Of a stretch of DNA of 64,000 nucleotides, positions 17,530-25,918 are shown in pieces (the stretch's first letter is position 1; each line of letters begins with the position of its first letter). Position numbers and translations under genes: made by a program. The notes under the pieces are model-generated. The model saw nothing but the letters and a program-made list of their open reading frames with translations, ran no database searches and was not told the DNA's origin. Origin of the DNA: Anatilimnocola aggregata (GTDB lineage: Bacteria; Planctomycetota; Planctomycetia; Pirellulales; Pirellulaceae); assembly GCF_007747655.1 (NCBI RefSeq), contig NZ_CP036274.1, positions 1,364,001 to 1,428,000 of the forward strand, in the 5' to 3' direction.

Positions 17530-18180
17530 ATGAAGTCGCCTCGCTCCTCTCCTCACCCGGCGGCCACAATGGAATCTGCCGCAGCCCGGCCCCTGCTGCC
17601 GAACGATTCGCTCGGCAAGGTTCCCACCAGCCGATATGTCGTTTTCTTTTCGATTGCGATCATCGGTCTGATTGCCGACCTCGTCACCAAGCAAGTGCTG
17701 TTCGCCTGGTTGGGCCTGCCCCAGCAAGACAAGTACTTTTGGATTGTGAAGGATTACGTCGGCTTTCAAACGGCCGTTAACCGTGGCGCGTTGTTCGGCA
17801 TGGGTGCCGGCTATTGGTGGCTCTTCTCGCTGCTGTCTGTCGTCGCGGCCGTGGGAATTGTTGTTTGGCTGTTCTACTTCCGCGCGGCTCACGATCGTCT
17901 GCTGAACGTGGCGCTGGCCTGCGTGATGGCGGGGATCTTTGGCAACTTGTACGACCGCCTGGGATTGTGGGACGCGACGGGCTTGGCCGCTGAATACGAG
18001 CATGGCGTGCGGGATTGGATCCTGTTCCGCTACCGCCAATATACGTGGCCAAATTTCAACATTGCCGATTGCCTGCTGGTGTGCGGAGCGGGAATGTTGA
18101 TGCTGCATGCCTGGCTGGGGCCTCGCTCGGCTGAAGAATTGCCGACGCAGCAGCCGATTAAAAAGTCACAACCATCGTGA
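17530..18180 (+). CDS. lspA: Lipoprotein signal peptidase (signal peptidase II)
   Basis: 216 residues from the ATG at 17530 (CGGGG upstream). An inner-membrane aspartyl protease that cleaves prolipoprotein signal peptides before the lipidated cysteine. Four hydrophobic segments are visible (about 38-58, 92-118, 125-143, 178-196). The catalytic aspartates are D142 in GNLYDRLG and D180 in FNIADCLLV; the conserved VNRGALFGM corresponds to the family NxGAxF motif. It is longer than E. coli LspA because of a 35-residue N-terminal extension and about 20 inserted residues before the second aspartate. It would process the lipoproteins encoded at 7067, 30930 and 31566. Confidence 0.93.
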   Translation: MKSPRSSPHPAATMESAAARPLLPNDSLGKVPTSRYVVFFSIAIIGLIADLVTKQVLFAWLGLPQQDKYFWIVKDYVGFQTAVNRGALFGMGAGYWWLFSLLSVVAAVGIVVWLFYFRAAHDRLLNVALACVMAGIFGNLYDRLGLWDATGLAAEYEHGVRDWILFRYRQYTWPNFNIADCLLVCGAGMLMLHAWLGPRSAEELPTQQPIKKSQPS

Positions 18181-18296
18181 ATCATTCGCAATCGTTGGCG
18201 ACATGAGGTAAGGTAAGGTTGTTGACCGAATTGGGCGCTTGGCAACAGTTCCTCTCAATCTCGGTAACAGCACCTTCCAGCCAGCGGAGAGCGTTT

Positions 18297-18734
18297 ATGT
18301 CGCACGACGTGCGCATTATCGCCGCCAGCGAATTCCTGCAAACGACCATCGAAGGTCGCATCGACGTCGCTAGTAGCGAGCAGATTCTCAGGCAAATTGC
18401 CGCCGCCTGTCGCGAGCACGATCAACATCATGTGCTGATCGACGCACGGCAAGTTCCCGAGCGAAGCTTGTCGGTCATCGACCTCTACGAGTTGGGAAGT
18501 GGCCTGCAACGCTACGGCTTCGATTCGTCGCATCGCGTGGCAATTGTTTATCTGCCCCAGCCCGATCGGATAGACACTGGCGAGCGAGCCAAGTTCCTGG
18601 AACTGGTGGCAGTCAATCGTGGTACCAACCTGCGAGTCTTCGACAAGGTCGAAGATGCCTGGGCGTGGCTGAGCGAGGAAGGCTCTAGCGGTGGCGGAGC
18701 CGAGCTGACGACGAGTCCAGCTTCGGCCTGTTGA
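18297..18734 (+). CDS. STAS/SpoIIAA-like protein
   Basis: 145 residues. The ATG at 18297 has GGAGAG five bases upstream. The pattern of alternating strands and helices (IIAASEFLQTTIEGRID, then HHVLIDARQVPERSLSV and HRVAIVYLP) resembles the STAS-like fold seen in SpoIIAA-type and related small proteins. No serine phospho-acceptor in the classical DSSG context is visible, so an anti-anti-sigma role is not supported. The role is unknown; it converges with the rnc gene and lies 116 bp after lspA. Confidence 0.6.
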   Translation: MSHDVRIIAASEFLQTTIEGRIDVASSEQILRQIAAACREHDQHHVLIDARQVPERSLSVIDLYELGSGLQRYGFDSSHRVAIVYLPQPDRIDTGERAKFLELVAVNRGTNLRVFDKVEDAWAWLSEEGSSGGGAELTTSPASAC

Positions 18735-18764
18735 GACTAGCGCGGCGACTGGGCCGGCGGATCA

Positions 18765-19529
18765 TTAGTCGGATGGATAGGTTGCGGACTCCCCCTTGAT
18801 TTCGGACAGGGCGTTGCAAGCGGCGCGTTGCTCAGCTTCCTTCTTGTTGCGGCCCCAAGCCCCTTGATAACGCTGGCCGCCGACTTGAGCCACGATCTTG
18901 AAGCACTTGCTGTGGTCCGGGCCTTTTTCGTCGAGCAAGTGATAAGTGGGTGTGCTGCCGAATTCGCGCTGAGCCAATTGCTGCAGCAGCGACTTGTAGT
19001 TGCCGCCGAGCTCGCCCGCCGCGGCGAGTTCCAATTCGGGCGCGATGAAGGCGGTGACAAACTGCCGGGCAGCCGGTTCGCCACCATCGAGATAGATCGC
19101 CGCGATCAACGATTCAAACACATCGGCCAGCAGCGAGGGCGGAACCGAAGGATGGCTCGACATTCCTTTGCCAAGGACGAGGAACTCCTGCAATCCGAGT
19201 GCTTCGCTGACCTTCGCACACGTTTGCCGGCTAACCACGACCGACTTGACCTTGGTCAAATCACCTTCGAGATAGTCGGGAAACTGCTGAAATAAAACAT
19301 CGCACACGACGAAGCCCAGGATGGCATCGCCGAGGAACTCGAGCCGCTCATTCGAGGCCAGCCGATGCTCAGCGCCCGAAGCGTGTGTGAGTGCGGCGCG
19401 CAGCAGCGCCTGATTGCGAAACTGATAGCCGATGCGGCGTTCGCACCGTTGGAGCAGCGTTTCGGGAACCGTGACCGCCGGAGAGGCGTCGGTAGTATCG
19501 TTATCAATGACGGGCATATCATCAGACAT
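18765..19529 (-). CDS. rnc: Ribonuclease III
   Basis: 254 residues. An endonuclease specific for double-stranded RNA, acting in rRNA maturation and mRNA turnover. The catalytic domain (about 30-155) carries the signature NERLEFLGDAILG and a second acidic motif ADVFESLIAAIYLDGG. The double-stranded-RNA-binding domain occupies about 180-250 (YKSLLQQLAQREFGSTPTYH, ending KKEAEQRAACNAL). Slightly longer than usual because of a 25-residue N-terminal tail. An AGGGGA ribosome site lies about eleven bases before the ATG. Transcribed as a single gene, divergent from the dehydrogenase gene. Confidence 0.95.
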   Translation of the reverse strand: MSDDMPVIDNDTTDASPAVTVPETLLQRCERRIGYQFRNQALLRAALTHASGAEHRLASNERLEFLGDAILGFVVCDVLFQQFPDYLEGDLTKVKSVVVSRQTCAKVSEALGLQEFLVLGKGMSSHPSVPPSLLADVFESLIAAIYLDGGEPAARQFVTAFIAPELELAAAGELGGNYKSLLQQLAQREFGSTPTYHLLDEKGPDHSKCFKIVAQVGGQRYQGAWGRNKKEAEQRAACNALSEIKGESATYPSD

Positions 19530-19614
19530 GAAGAGGCTTCCCCTACTGTCGCAAACCTATATCTGGAAATATCTTTTGTCAATGTAAAGTTCCCGTTTAT
19601 GCCCAGGTTCCGTT

Positions 19615-20589
19615 ATGCGCATCGTGCTGTGTTACCCAGTTGAAGAGCGTCACTTACTCCAAATCCAAGCAGCCGCGCCGGGCTGCGAGGTTTGCAACGC
19701 CGGTCAGGAACATATCGCCGAGGAACTCCTCGCCGCCGATATTTTTTGCGGCCACGCCAAGGTTCCCGTCCCTTGGCCGCAGGTGGTGAAGCAAGGACGA
19801 CTGCAGTGGATTCAATCCTCGGCAGCGGGCCTCGATCATTGCCTCACGCCCGAAGTCATCGACTCGCCGATCATCGTCACGAGTGCCTCGGGGCTGTTCG
19901 CCGACCAGGTTGCCGAGCAAACGTTCGCCCTGCTGCTAGGACTGCTGCGCAGTTTGCCGACGTTCTTTCGCGCGCAACAGAAGTTCGATTTCACTCGGCG
20001 GCCGACTGGCGACCTGCACCACAAAACGGTCGGCATTGTGGGGCTCGGTGGCAACGGCACGCGCATCGCCGAAGTGCTGCGACCGTGGAAGGTGCGGATC
20101 TTGGCGACCGATATGTTCACCGACGAGAAACCCGACTGCGTCGACGAACTGTGGCCCGCCGATCAACTGCCGCAACTGCTGCAGGCTTGCGACATTGTCA
20201 TTGTGTGTGTGCCGCTGAATGCCGATACGCATCACCTGCTCGGCGCGCGTGAGTTCGCCCAGATGAAAAAGGGCTCGGTATTGATTAACGTCGCCCGCGG
20301 ACCTGTCGTCGACGAAGCCGCATTGGTCGCGGCGCTACAAGCGGGTCAGTTGGCGGGGGCGGGGCTCGACGTTACCGAAATCGAGCCGCTGCCAAAAGAA
20401 AGCCCGCTGTGGACGTTGCCCAACGTCATCATCACTCCGCATGTCGGTGCCCAGGCCAAGCGGCGGGTGGACGATAGTACCGATTTGATCTGCGAGAACC
20501 TGCGGCGCTATCTGACGGGCAAGTCGCTGCTGAATAAAGTCGATAAGCGGCTGGGTTATCCCACGCCAGCTGCACGGCGGGGCGATTAA
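19615..20589 (+). CDS. D-isomer-specific 2-hydroxyacid dehydrogenase
   Basis: 324 residues. A NAD(P)-dependent dehydrogenase of the phosphoglycerate-dehydrogenase superfamily. The nucleotide-binding Rossmann motif is VGIVGLGGNGTRIAEVLRP near residue 140, followed by an acidic residue (ATDMF). Catalytic-loop signatures are INVARGPVVDEAALVAAL (Arg near 228), GLDVTEIEPLP (Glu near 257) and ITPHVGA (His near 277). No ACT domain, so it is not a regulated SerA. The natural substrate cannot be read from sequence; glyoxylate/hydroxypyruvate-type reduction is plausible. Confidence 0.9.
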   Translation: MRIVLCYPVEERHLLQIQAAAPGCEVCNAGQEHIAEELLAADIFCGHAKVPVPWPQVVKQGRLQWIQSSAAGLDHCLTPEVIDSPIIVTSASGLFADQVAEQTFALLLGLLRSLPTFFRAQQKFDFTRRPTGDLHHKTVGIVGLGGNGTRIAEVLRPWKVRILATDMFTDEKPDCVDELWPADQLPQLLQACDIVIVCVPLNADTHHLLGAREFAQMKKGSVLINVARGPVVDEAALVAALQAGQLAGAGLDVTEIEPLPKESPLWTLPNVIITPHVGAQAKRRVDDSTDLICENLRRYLTGKSLLNKVDKRLGYPTPAARRGD

Positions 20590-20779
20590 AGCAATTAGTC
20601 CTCAAAGGCCTATTGCAAACCTCCGCATTTGCACTTCGCGGTGACTACTATTTCACCCCAACCGTGCAAAGTTCTGCCGCTCCGATTACGATACGGTTCT
20701 TGTCAGCTGGCGAGGAGAACCGGGAGCCGGAAGAGCGTGCCGACGGAACAAGGTTGAGCCCGGGCGGAAGAGAGAGGCA

Positions 20780-22216
20780 ATGACGGCGGTTACTTTGGCG
20801 TGCCCGCATTGTGCGGGGAACATTCAAGTCGATACGGACTATGCCGGGCAGCAGGTAGCTTGCCCGCTCTGTCACAACGCGCTGATGTTGCCGCCGGCCG
20901 AAGTGCTGGCTCAGTTTTTGGCCGCCGCGCCCCCTGCATTTCAGCCACCGCCTCAGGAACAACTCTTCACGCTCGGATGCCCGGTCTGCAACAACCCGTT
21001 GCAAGTGACTGCAGCCTTGAGTGGTCAACAGGTTGGTTGCCCGCATTGCAATACGCCGATCATGGTGCCGCCACTCACGGGGCACAACCCGCAAGAAGTT
21101 GCAGCGGAGGCAGTCGTCGAGCCCGCGCCAACTACAGCGACCGGGCCCGATATTCAATCGATGCTCCCACCGGGCACATTGCCACCGAGCAGCATGCCGC
21201 CCGCTAACATGCCGCCGACAGCGCCGGTAAGGCCAGTGCCGCAGCGGCCGGAAGTTGGCAATCGCCAACCGCCGACTCGTCCAGCTTCGCCATCAGTGCC
21301 GCCAAGTCGAGAACCACCGGGCGCTGATCGGCTGCCCCCGACGCGAGGAGAATCATCCAGCGCGCCGAAGAGTCCCGCCGTCGATCCTACGCGCAGTGAT
21401 CGCCTGCCACCGGGTGGTGATCGAATGCCACCCGGCGCAGATCGGTTGCCACCAACTTCGCGCGAGAGCAAGCCGCGCGAGGAACGAACACCACCTCGCC
21501 GCGAGCCAACGACGAAGCCCGACGATCGGTTGCCCCCGCAGCGTAAGCCCGTTGGTGAACCTCGCGCTGCAGCGCCTTCACCAGAACGGTCACGGCCGCA
21601 ACCAGTCTCGGCTCCTCCCCCCGCTGTCGACGAAATGTTGCCACCGGGAGCAATGCCTCCCAGCAAGCCGACACCGCTGGTCCCTACGGAAACGCCTGAC
21701 GATATCGCAGCCTTGCTGCCGCCTGGCGCAGCAGCGGCGCGGCCTGCGCCGTCTTCGACTGAAACAAAGTTGTCTGAGCCAGGCAGTTCGCTACCTTCTC
21801 CAACGCCATCGGCCATTGAGCACTTGCTGCCCCCCGGAGCAACCGAAGTGACCTCTGCAGCTGTCGGTCAGCCGACGGCCCTGCAACCCACGCGCATTGT
21901 CGATTCGATGTTGCCACCCGGCGCGACCGCCGGTCCTGTCTCACCGTCAGCGCCCGGTGCCGAAGTTCCCCTGCCGAAGCCGGCGGGTGGTCCGCTGAGG
22001 CCTGTTCTCGCGCCCGGCGCTAGCGTTTCCAAGCCCGGCCTGGGTGGTCTGCAGGTACAAGGTCGCGACGGAAAGAAGATTCGCGACGACGAGGATGTGG
22101 GGATTCGCAAGCTGACCGACGCCGAGCGGGCGTCGCGTCGCCTGCGGCGGAATGCCGTGATGTTTACGGTGCTGCTAATGATTCTATTTGCTGTCTTCTA
22201 TTTCATGGCCCGCTAA
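20780..22216 (+). CDS. Double zinc-ribbon, proline-rich, C-terminally anchored protein
   Basis: 478 residues. Two related zinc ribbons at the N terminus: CPHC/CPLC (residues about 8-34) and CPVC/CPHC (about 70-95), each followed by a MLPP or MVPP. About 340 residues of proline-rich disordered sequence follow, with two recurring short motifs: DR[LM]PP (at least five copies, about 175-255) and [ML]LPPG[AT] preceded by a hydrophobic residue (near 127, 285, 312, 347 and 376). The last 22 residues form a single membrane segment (NAVMFTVLLMILFAVFYFMAR), which predicts a tail-anchored topology with the ribbons in the cytoplasm. Function unknown. Confidence 0.8.
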   Translation: MTAVTLACPHCAGNIQVDTDYAGQQVACPLCHNALMLPPAEVLAQFLAAAPPAFQPPPQEQLFTLGCPVCNNPLQVTAALSGQQVGCPHCNTPIMVPPLTGHNPQEVAAEAVVEPAPTTATGPDIQSMLPPGTLPPSSMPPANMPPTAPVRPVPQRPEVGNRQPPTRPASPSVPPSREPPGADRLPPTRGESSSAPKSPAVDPTRSDRLPPGGDRMPPGADRLPPTSRESKPREERTPPRREPTTKPDDRLPPQRKPVGEPRAAAPSPERSRPQPVSAPPPAVDEMLPPGAMPPSKPTPLVPTETPDDIAALLPPGAAAARPAPSSTETKLSEPGSSLPSPTPSAIEHLLPPGATEVTSAAVGQPTALQPTRIVDSMLPPGATAGPVSPSAPGAEVPLPKPAGGPLRPVLAPGASVSKPGLGGLQVQGRDGKKIRDDEDVGIRKLTDAERASRRLRRNAVMFTVLLMILFAVFYFMAR

Positions 22217-22560
22217 GTTCCAGCAAAAAAACGAGTTGCGACAGTCGCCTCGTTTTGCTCTGCCCGAGTCCTTTTCTGTGGGACGGATTGGCACGCCAGG
22301 TGCTTTTTTAGAGTCTGCAATCGAGCTCGACTGTCAAATTGACCGAGCTCGAAAGGCTGCGGCCTGCCGCGGTGAATGCGGGTTCTCGCTAGTTAAAATC
22401 TAACGAATTTTCGGCAAGAACCGGTTCGTTCGTGGCAACGTATTGATTGCGTGGAGCGGATTATTTTTTCATAACGCTCAAGTGCTGGCAAGCAACGGAG
22501 CAGATCGAGCGGCAACCAGACCTCGAGCGATTTGATCCAGGGACAAACAGGAGAATTATC
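22217..22560. other. Gene-free gap upstream of the DegP-like protease
   Basis: About 340 bases. The left end holds the terminator-like hairpin at 22223-22258; the rest should carry the htrA promoter. TTTTCGGCAAGAACCGG near 22410 and nearby AT-rich stretches are unremarkable; no sigma-factor site could be assigned. Confidence 0.35.
22223..22258 (+). terminator. Terminator-like hairpin after the zinc-ribbon protein gene
   Basis: GCAAAAAAACGAG (22223-22235) pairs with CTCGTTTTGC (22249-22258), with a further GCGA/TCGC stem inside. It begins six bases after the stop, and the descending arm contains the TTTT run. Confidence 0.6.
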
Positions 22561-24132
22561 ATGCAGAAGGCGGTTTCAAGTACATTTTCGCGTTGGGCAT
22601 TTGGCTCGGCGCTAACCGTCGGCACTCTAAGCGCCGCGGGATATTTTTTGAACTCGGTCGATTCACTGACCGCGCAAACGTCGCCACCGGCTGTTACGGC
22701 ATCGCCGCATGCGAAGGAAAATCTGACGCATGCCAACGCCCTGTCGCAAGCCTTTCGCGCTTCTTCGAATCGCGTGTTGCCGGCCGTCGTATCCATTCAA
22801 AACGTCGTGCAGCCGAAACTGGTGCAGCGCGAAATTCCGCGCCGTTCACCGCGCCAGGTTCCACCCGGCATGCAACGCCCGGGAATGGAAGAACTCGATC
22901 CACTGCTGAAGCGGTTCTTCGGGGACATGCCCGATCTGGAAGACATGCAACCACAACAACCGGGCGGCCGTGAGAGCAGCGGTTCGGGCGTCATCATCGA
23001 TAGCAGCGGTATCATTCTTACCAATAACCACGTGGTGGCCGGTGGCGGCAAGCTACGGGTCAAAATGCACGATGGTCGCGAGTTCGACGTTGTCGATGTG
23101 AAGACCGACCCCAGCACTGACCTGGCGGTCATCAAGATCAAGTCGAGCGTCCCGCTGCCGTACGCAGTGCTGGGCGATAGCGATCAGATGATGATTGGCG
23201 ATTGGGTGTTGGCCCTCGGTCAACCCTTCGGCCTGCAAGACACCGTTACGGCCGGGATTATCTCGGCCAAGGGTCGCGACATCGGGATTACTCGACACAA
23301 CGAGTTCCTGCAAACCGATGCCGCGATTAACCCAGGGAACAGCGGTGGCCCACTCGTGAACCTGCAGGGCGAAGTCGTTGGCATCAACACGGCTATCAGC
23401 TCGAGCAGTGGCGGCTTCCAAGGTATTGGCTTCGCCGTACCGGTGAACGTCGCTAAGTGGGTCAGCACACAGTTGCTCAAGGATGGAGCAGTCCATCGTG
23501 GGTACCTCGGCGTGGGCATTCAGCCCGTCGACCAGGCGCTCGCCGAACAACTGGGACTCAGCACTTCGCAAGGAGCGCTGATCACTGATGTGCAGCCCGA
23601 TTCGCCCGCTGCTGCGGCTGGAATGATGCCGCAAGACGTGGTGGTGGAGTTCGCCGGCCAGCCGGTCCACAGCCCACGTCAACTGCAAGCCGTGGTGGGT
23701 CGTGCTCCGCTGGGGACTAAGCAGCCGCTCGTGGTGCTCCGCGACGGCAAGAAGGTGACTTTGCAAGTCAGCGTTCGCGAACAACCCAAGGGTTATGGCG
23801 AAGTGGCAAAGCAAGACGAACCTGAAGCCAAGCCCAGCGAGTCGTCCTCGTTCGACGAACTCGGCCTGAACGTCAGCCCGCTGACACCGGCTGTCGCCAA
23901 ACAGTTGGGTGTGAAGGTCGAGCAAGGAGTCGTCGTCACCGACGTCGAGCAGGGGAGCGTCGCCGCTCAAGCTGGCTTGGACGAAGGTGATGTGATCACG
24001 CAAGTTGGCCGCACGCCGGTCAACAACGTTGAAGAGTTTCGTGCCGCGGTGAAGACGGCTGACCTTTCGAAGGGAGTCATGCTCCTCGTCAAAGGTGCCG
24101 AAGGCTCGCGGTTTGTCGTGCTGAAGAAGTAA
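22561..24132 (+). CDS. Do/HtrA-family periplasmic serine protease
   Basis: 523 residues from the ATG at 22561, with AGGAG seven bases upstream. A signal peptide or anchor covers residues 1-40. The trypsin-like domain has an intact triad: H157 in TNNHVVAGG, D187 in PSTDLAVIKI, S261 in NPGNSGGPL. Two PDZ domains follow (about 320-410, with GYLGVGIQPV, and about 435-520, with PLTPAVAKQLGV). This is the DegP/DegQ layout of periplasmic protein quality control. A Pro/Arg/Met-rich insert (RREIPRRSPRQVPPGMQRP region, about 85-135) replaces the usual LA-loop segment. A strong terminator follows. Confidence 0.93.
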   Translation: MQKAVSSTFSRWAFGSALTVGTLSAAGYFLNSVDSLTAQTSPPAVTASPHAKENLTHANALSQAFRASSNRVLPAVVSIQNVVQPKLVQREIPRRSPRQVPPGMQRPGMEELDPLLKRFFGDMPDLEDMQPQQPGGRESSGSGVIIDSSGIILTNNHVVAGGGKLRVKMHDGREFDVVDVKTDPSTDLAVIKIKSSVPLPYAVLGDSDQMMIGDWVLALGQPFGLQDTVTAGIISAKGRDIGITRHNEFLQTDAAINPGNSGGPLVNLQGEVVGINTAISSSSGGFQGIGFAVPVNVAKWVSTQLLKDGAVHRGYLGVGIQPVDQALAEQLGLSTSQGALITDVQPDSPAAAAGMMPQDVVVEFAGQPVHSPRQLQAVVGRAPLGTKQPLVVLRDGKKVTLQVSVREQPKGYGEVAKQDEPEAKPSESSSFDELGLNVSPLTPAVAKQLGVKVEQGVVVTDVEQGSVAAQAGLDEGDVITQVGRTPVNNVEEFRAAVKTADLSKGVMLLVKGAEGSRFVVLKK

Positions 24133-24213
24133 TTGAATCAACCCGCCCATCGCGAGTTCTTCGCGAACCAATGCGTCCGATTCGTTCGTTCATTCCGGGC
24201 GAATCCTCCACGG

Positions 24214-24250
24214 GCCCGGCAGATCTCGTCGATCTGCCGGGCTTTTTTTT
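24214..24250 (+). terminator. Rho-independent terminator of the HtrA gene
   Basis: A perfect 12-bp stem, GCCCGGCAGATC and its complement, with the 5-nt loop TCGTC and eight consecutive T residues directly after. It lies 81 nt past the protease stop codon. Confidence 0.95.
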
Positions 24251-24364
24251 GCGCGCTCACCGCCCACTGCGTGTTGTCAGCGTAACGTGAGCCAGCCACA
24301 ATCAGAGACGACTCGAGCGGACTCATCGTCAGCTGATACCTTCCTACCTCTCCGGATTCAACTC

Positions 24365-25618
24365 ATGACCACGCGTCGTCAATTTCTACATAACTCTGCC
24401 GCCGCTTCGGCCGCTCTGTTGGCTGCTGCGGCCAACACCGAATCAGCACGTGGTTATGCCGCCAACGATACCTTGCAAGTTGGTTGCATTGGCACGGGGG
24501 GCCGGTGCCGTAAATTGATGGAATCGCTGCGCACGATTCCCGGCGTGAAAATCACCGCCGTCTGCGACGTCTGGGATGTACACCTGGAAGCTGGCAAGAA
24601 ACTGGCCGACCCTAGCGCCTTCGCCACCAAGGACCATCACGCGCTACTCGCTCGCAAGGATGTCGATGCAGTGCTGATCGGCTCGCCCGATCACTGGCAC
24701 GTGCCGCTGACGATCGACTCGTGCGCCGCCGGCAAAGATGTGTATGTCGAAAAGCCGCTGACTCACGATTTGGCAGAAGGGCAAAGCGTGATTGACGCGC
24801 AGAACAAACATCAGCGCATCGTGCAGGTAGGCATGCAGCAGCGAAGTATGCCGCACATTGCCAAGGCCCGCGAAATTATTCAGTCGGGGCAGATTGGCAA
24901 GGTGGTGAAGGTTCACTTGAGTTGGAATCGCAATACCTCGCGCGCGACGACCAATAAGCTGGGGATCGATCCGAACTCGGTCGATTGGAAGAAGTTTGTC
25001 GGCAACGCGCCGGCGCAGGAGTTCAACGAATATCGTTTTCGCAATTGGCGCTGGTTCTGGGATTTTGGCGGCGGCATCTTCACCGACCTGATGGTGCACT
25101 GGATTGACGTTGCACATTGGATTCTCGATCTCGATCATCCCCTGTCGGCGGCAAGCATTGGCGACTTTCATCATGCCGGCGGGATTTGGGAAACGCCCGA
25201 TACCGTGCAAACGCTGCTGCGTTATGCTGACCCCAAGCCGGCCGCCGGTTCTAACCCGCCAGCGATTCAGGCCTACTTCGAAGGAACCTTCAGCAATGCC
25301 CGTAACGCGTCCATGATTGTGTTCATGGGAACCGAAGCAAGTATCTATATCGATCGCGGTCGTTACGAACTCATTCCCGAGCGGAAGAGCAAACTCAAGC
25401 CCAGCGACTGGATCCTCAACGAAGGGATGCCGCGCGGCGCCGACTTCTATCCTCAGCCCGATGGCGAACTGCTGCACCTGACCAATTGGGTCGAATGCAC
25501 GCGCTCGCGCAAAAAACCGACGGCACCGGCCGAAGCAGGCGTGACTTCAGCGGCTGCAGCGCAGCTGGCGAATCAATCGCTGCGGAGCGGACAGGTGGCT
25601 CATTGGGGCGCAAAGTAA
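24365..25618 (+). CDS. Tat-exported Gfo/Idh/MocA-family oxidoreductase
   Basis: 417 residues from the ATG at 24365. The twin-arginine leader TTRRQFLHNSAAASAALLAA predicts folded, cofactor-loaded export to the periplasm. The Rossmann domain starts LQVGCIGTGGRCRKLM near residue 38, and the catalytic-lysine motif EKP is present (VYVEKPLTH near 133). The second domain has HLSWNR and WFWDFGGGIFTDLMVHWIDV. Family members oxidise or reduce sugars and inositols with NAD(P). Secreted paralogues are very numerous in planctomycetes. No good ribosome site is visible before the ATG. The gene stands alone between two hairpin structures. Confidence 0.9.
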   Translation: MTTRRQFLHNSAAASAALLAAAANTESARGYAANDTLQVGCIGTGGRCRKLMESLRTIPGVKITAVCDVWDVHLEAGKKLADPSAFATKDHHALLARKDVDAVLIGSPDHWHVPLTIDSCAAGKDVYVEKPLTHDLAEGQSVIDAQNKHQRIVQVGMQQRSMPHIAKAREIIQSGQIGKVVKVHLSWNRNTSRATTNKLGIDPNSVDWKKFVGNAPAQEFNEYRFRNWRWFWDFGGGIFTDLMVHWIDVAHWILDLDHPLSAASIGDFHHAGGIWETPDTVQTLLRYADPKPAAGSNPPAIQAYFEGTFSNARNASMIVFMGTEASIYIDRGRYELIPERKSKLKPSDWILNEGMPRGADFYPQPDGELLHLTNWVECTRSRKKPTAPAEAGVTSAAAAQLANQSLRSGQVAHWGAK

Positions 25619-25646
25619 CAGCGCTCGATTTACTGTCAAGAAACGA

Positions 25647-25679
25647 CAGACCGTCGCACAGCGGTTATGCGACGGTCTG
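25647..25679. terminator. Perfect 12-bp hairpin after the oxidoreductase gene
   Basis: CAGACCGTCGCA pairs exactly with TGCGACGGTCTG over a 9-nt loop, 28 nt past the stop codon. No T-run on either side. Confidence 0.65.
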
Positions 25680-25714
25680 AGTTCGGGGAGGGCATTGGCG
25701 CCCCTGGTCTAGTC

Positions 25715-25757
25715 GCACGACTGCCTTCGCAACATGAAGCAGCTGGGGCAGTCGTGC
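25715..25757. terminator. 11-bp inverted repeat between convergent genes
   Basis: GCACGACTGCC at 25715-25725 and its complement at 25747-25757 flank a 21-nt loop. Together with the hairpin at 25647 it would block readthrough in both directions. Confidence 0.5.
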
Positions 25758-25918
25758 AGCAAGTGGCAGGTTTCAACCGTAGCAGCCAGCGACTGCTGCT
25801 GCGATCAAACCCATCTGAAAGATACGTTCAAAATCGGGCCGTGCACGCCGATCGCGGAAAAAATTCTTCATTTCCGCGTGAGGTGTTTTTTCATCACCAG
25901 GCCGCTCGAGAGCAGCAA

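Larger units (their letters stand above)
25619..25918. other. Convergent gene-free gap with two strong hairpins
   Basis: About 300 bases between convergent genes. It contains the 12-bp hairpin at 25647-25679 and an 11-bp inverted repeat at 25715-25757; nothing coding is visible. Confidence 0.5.

Noticed and set aside
23053-24171. A 372-codon minus-strand frame opposite the HtrA gene
   Set aside because: Shadow; the protease on the plus strand keeps an intact catalytic triad.
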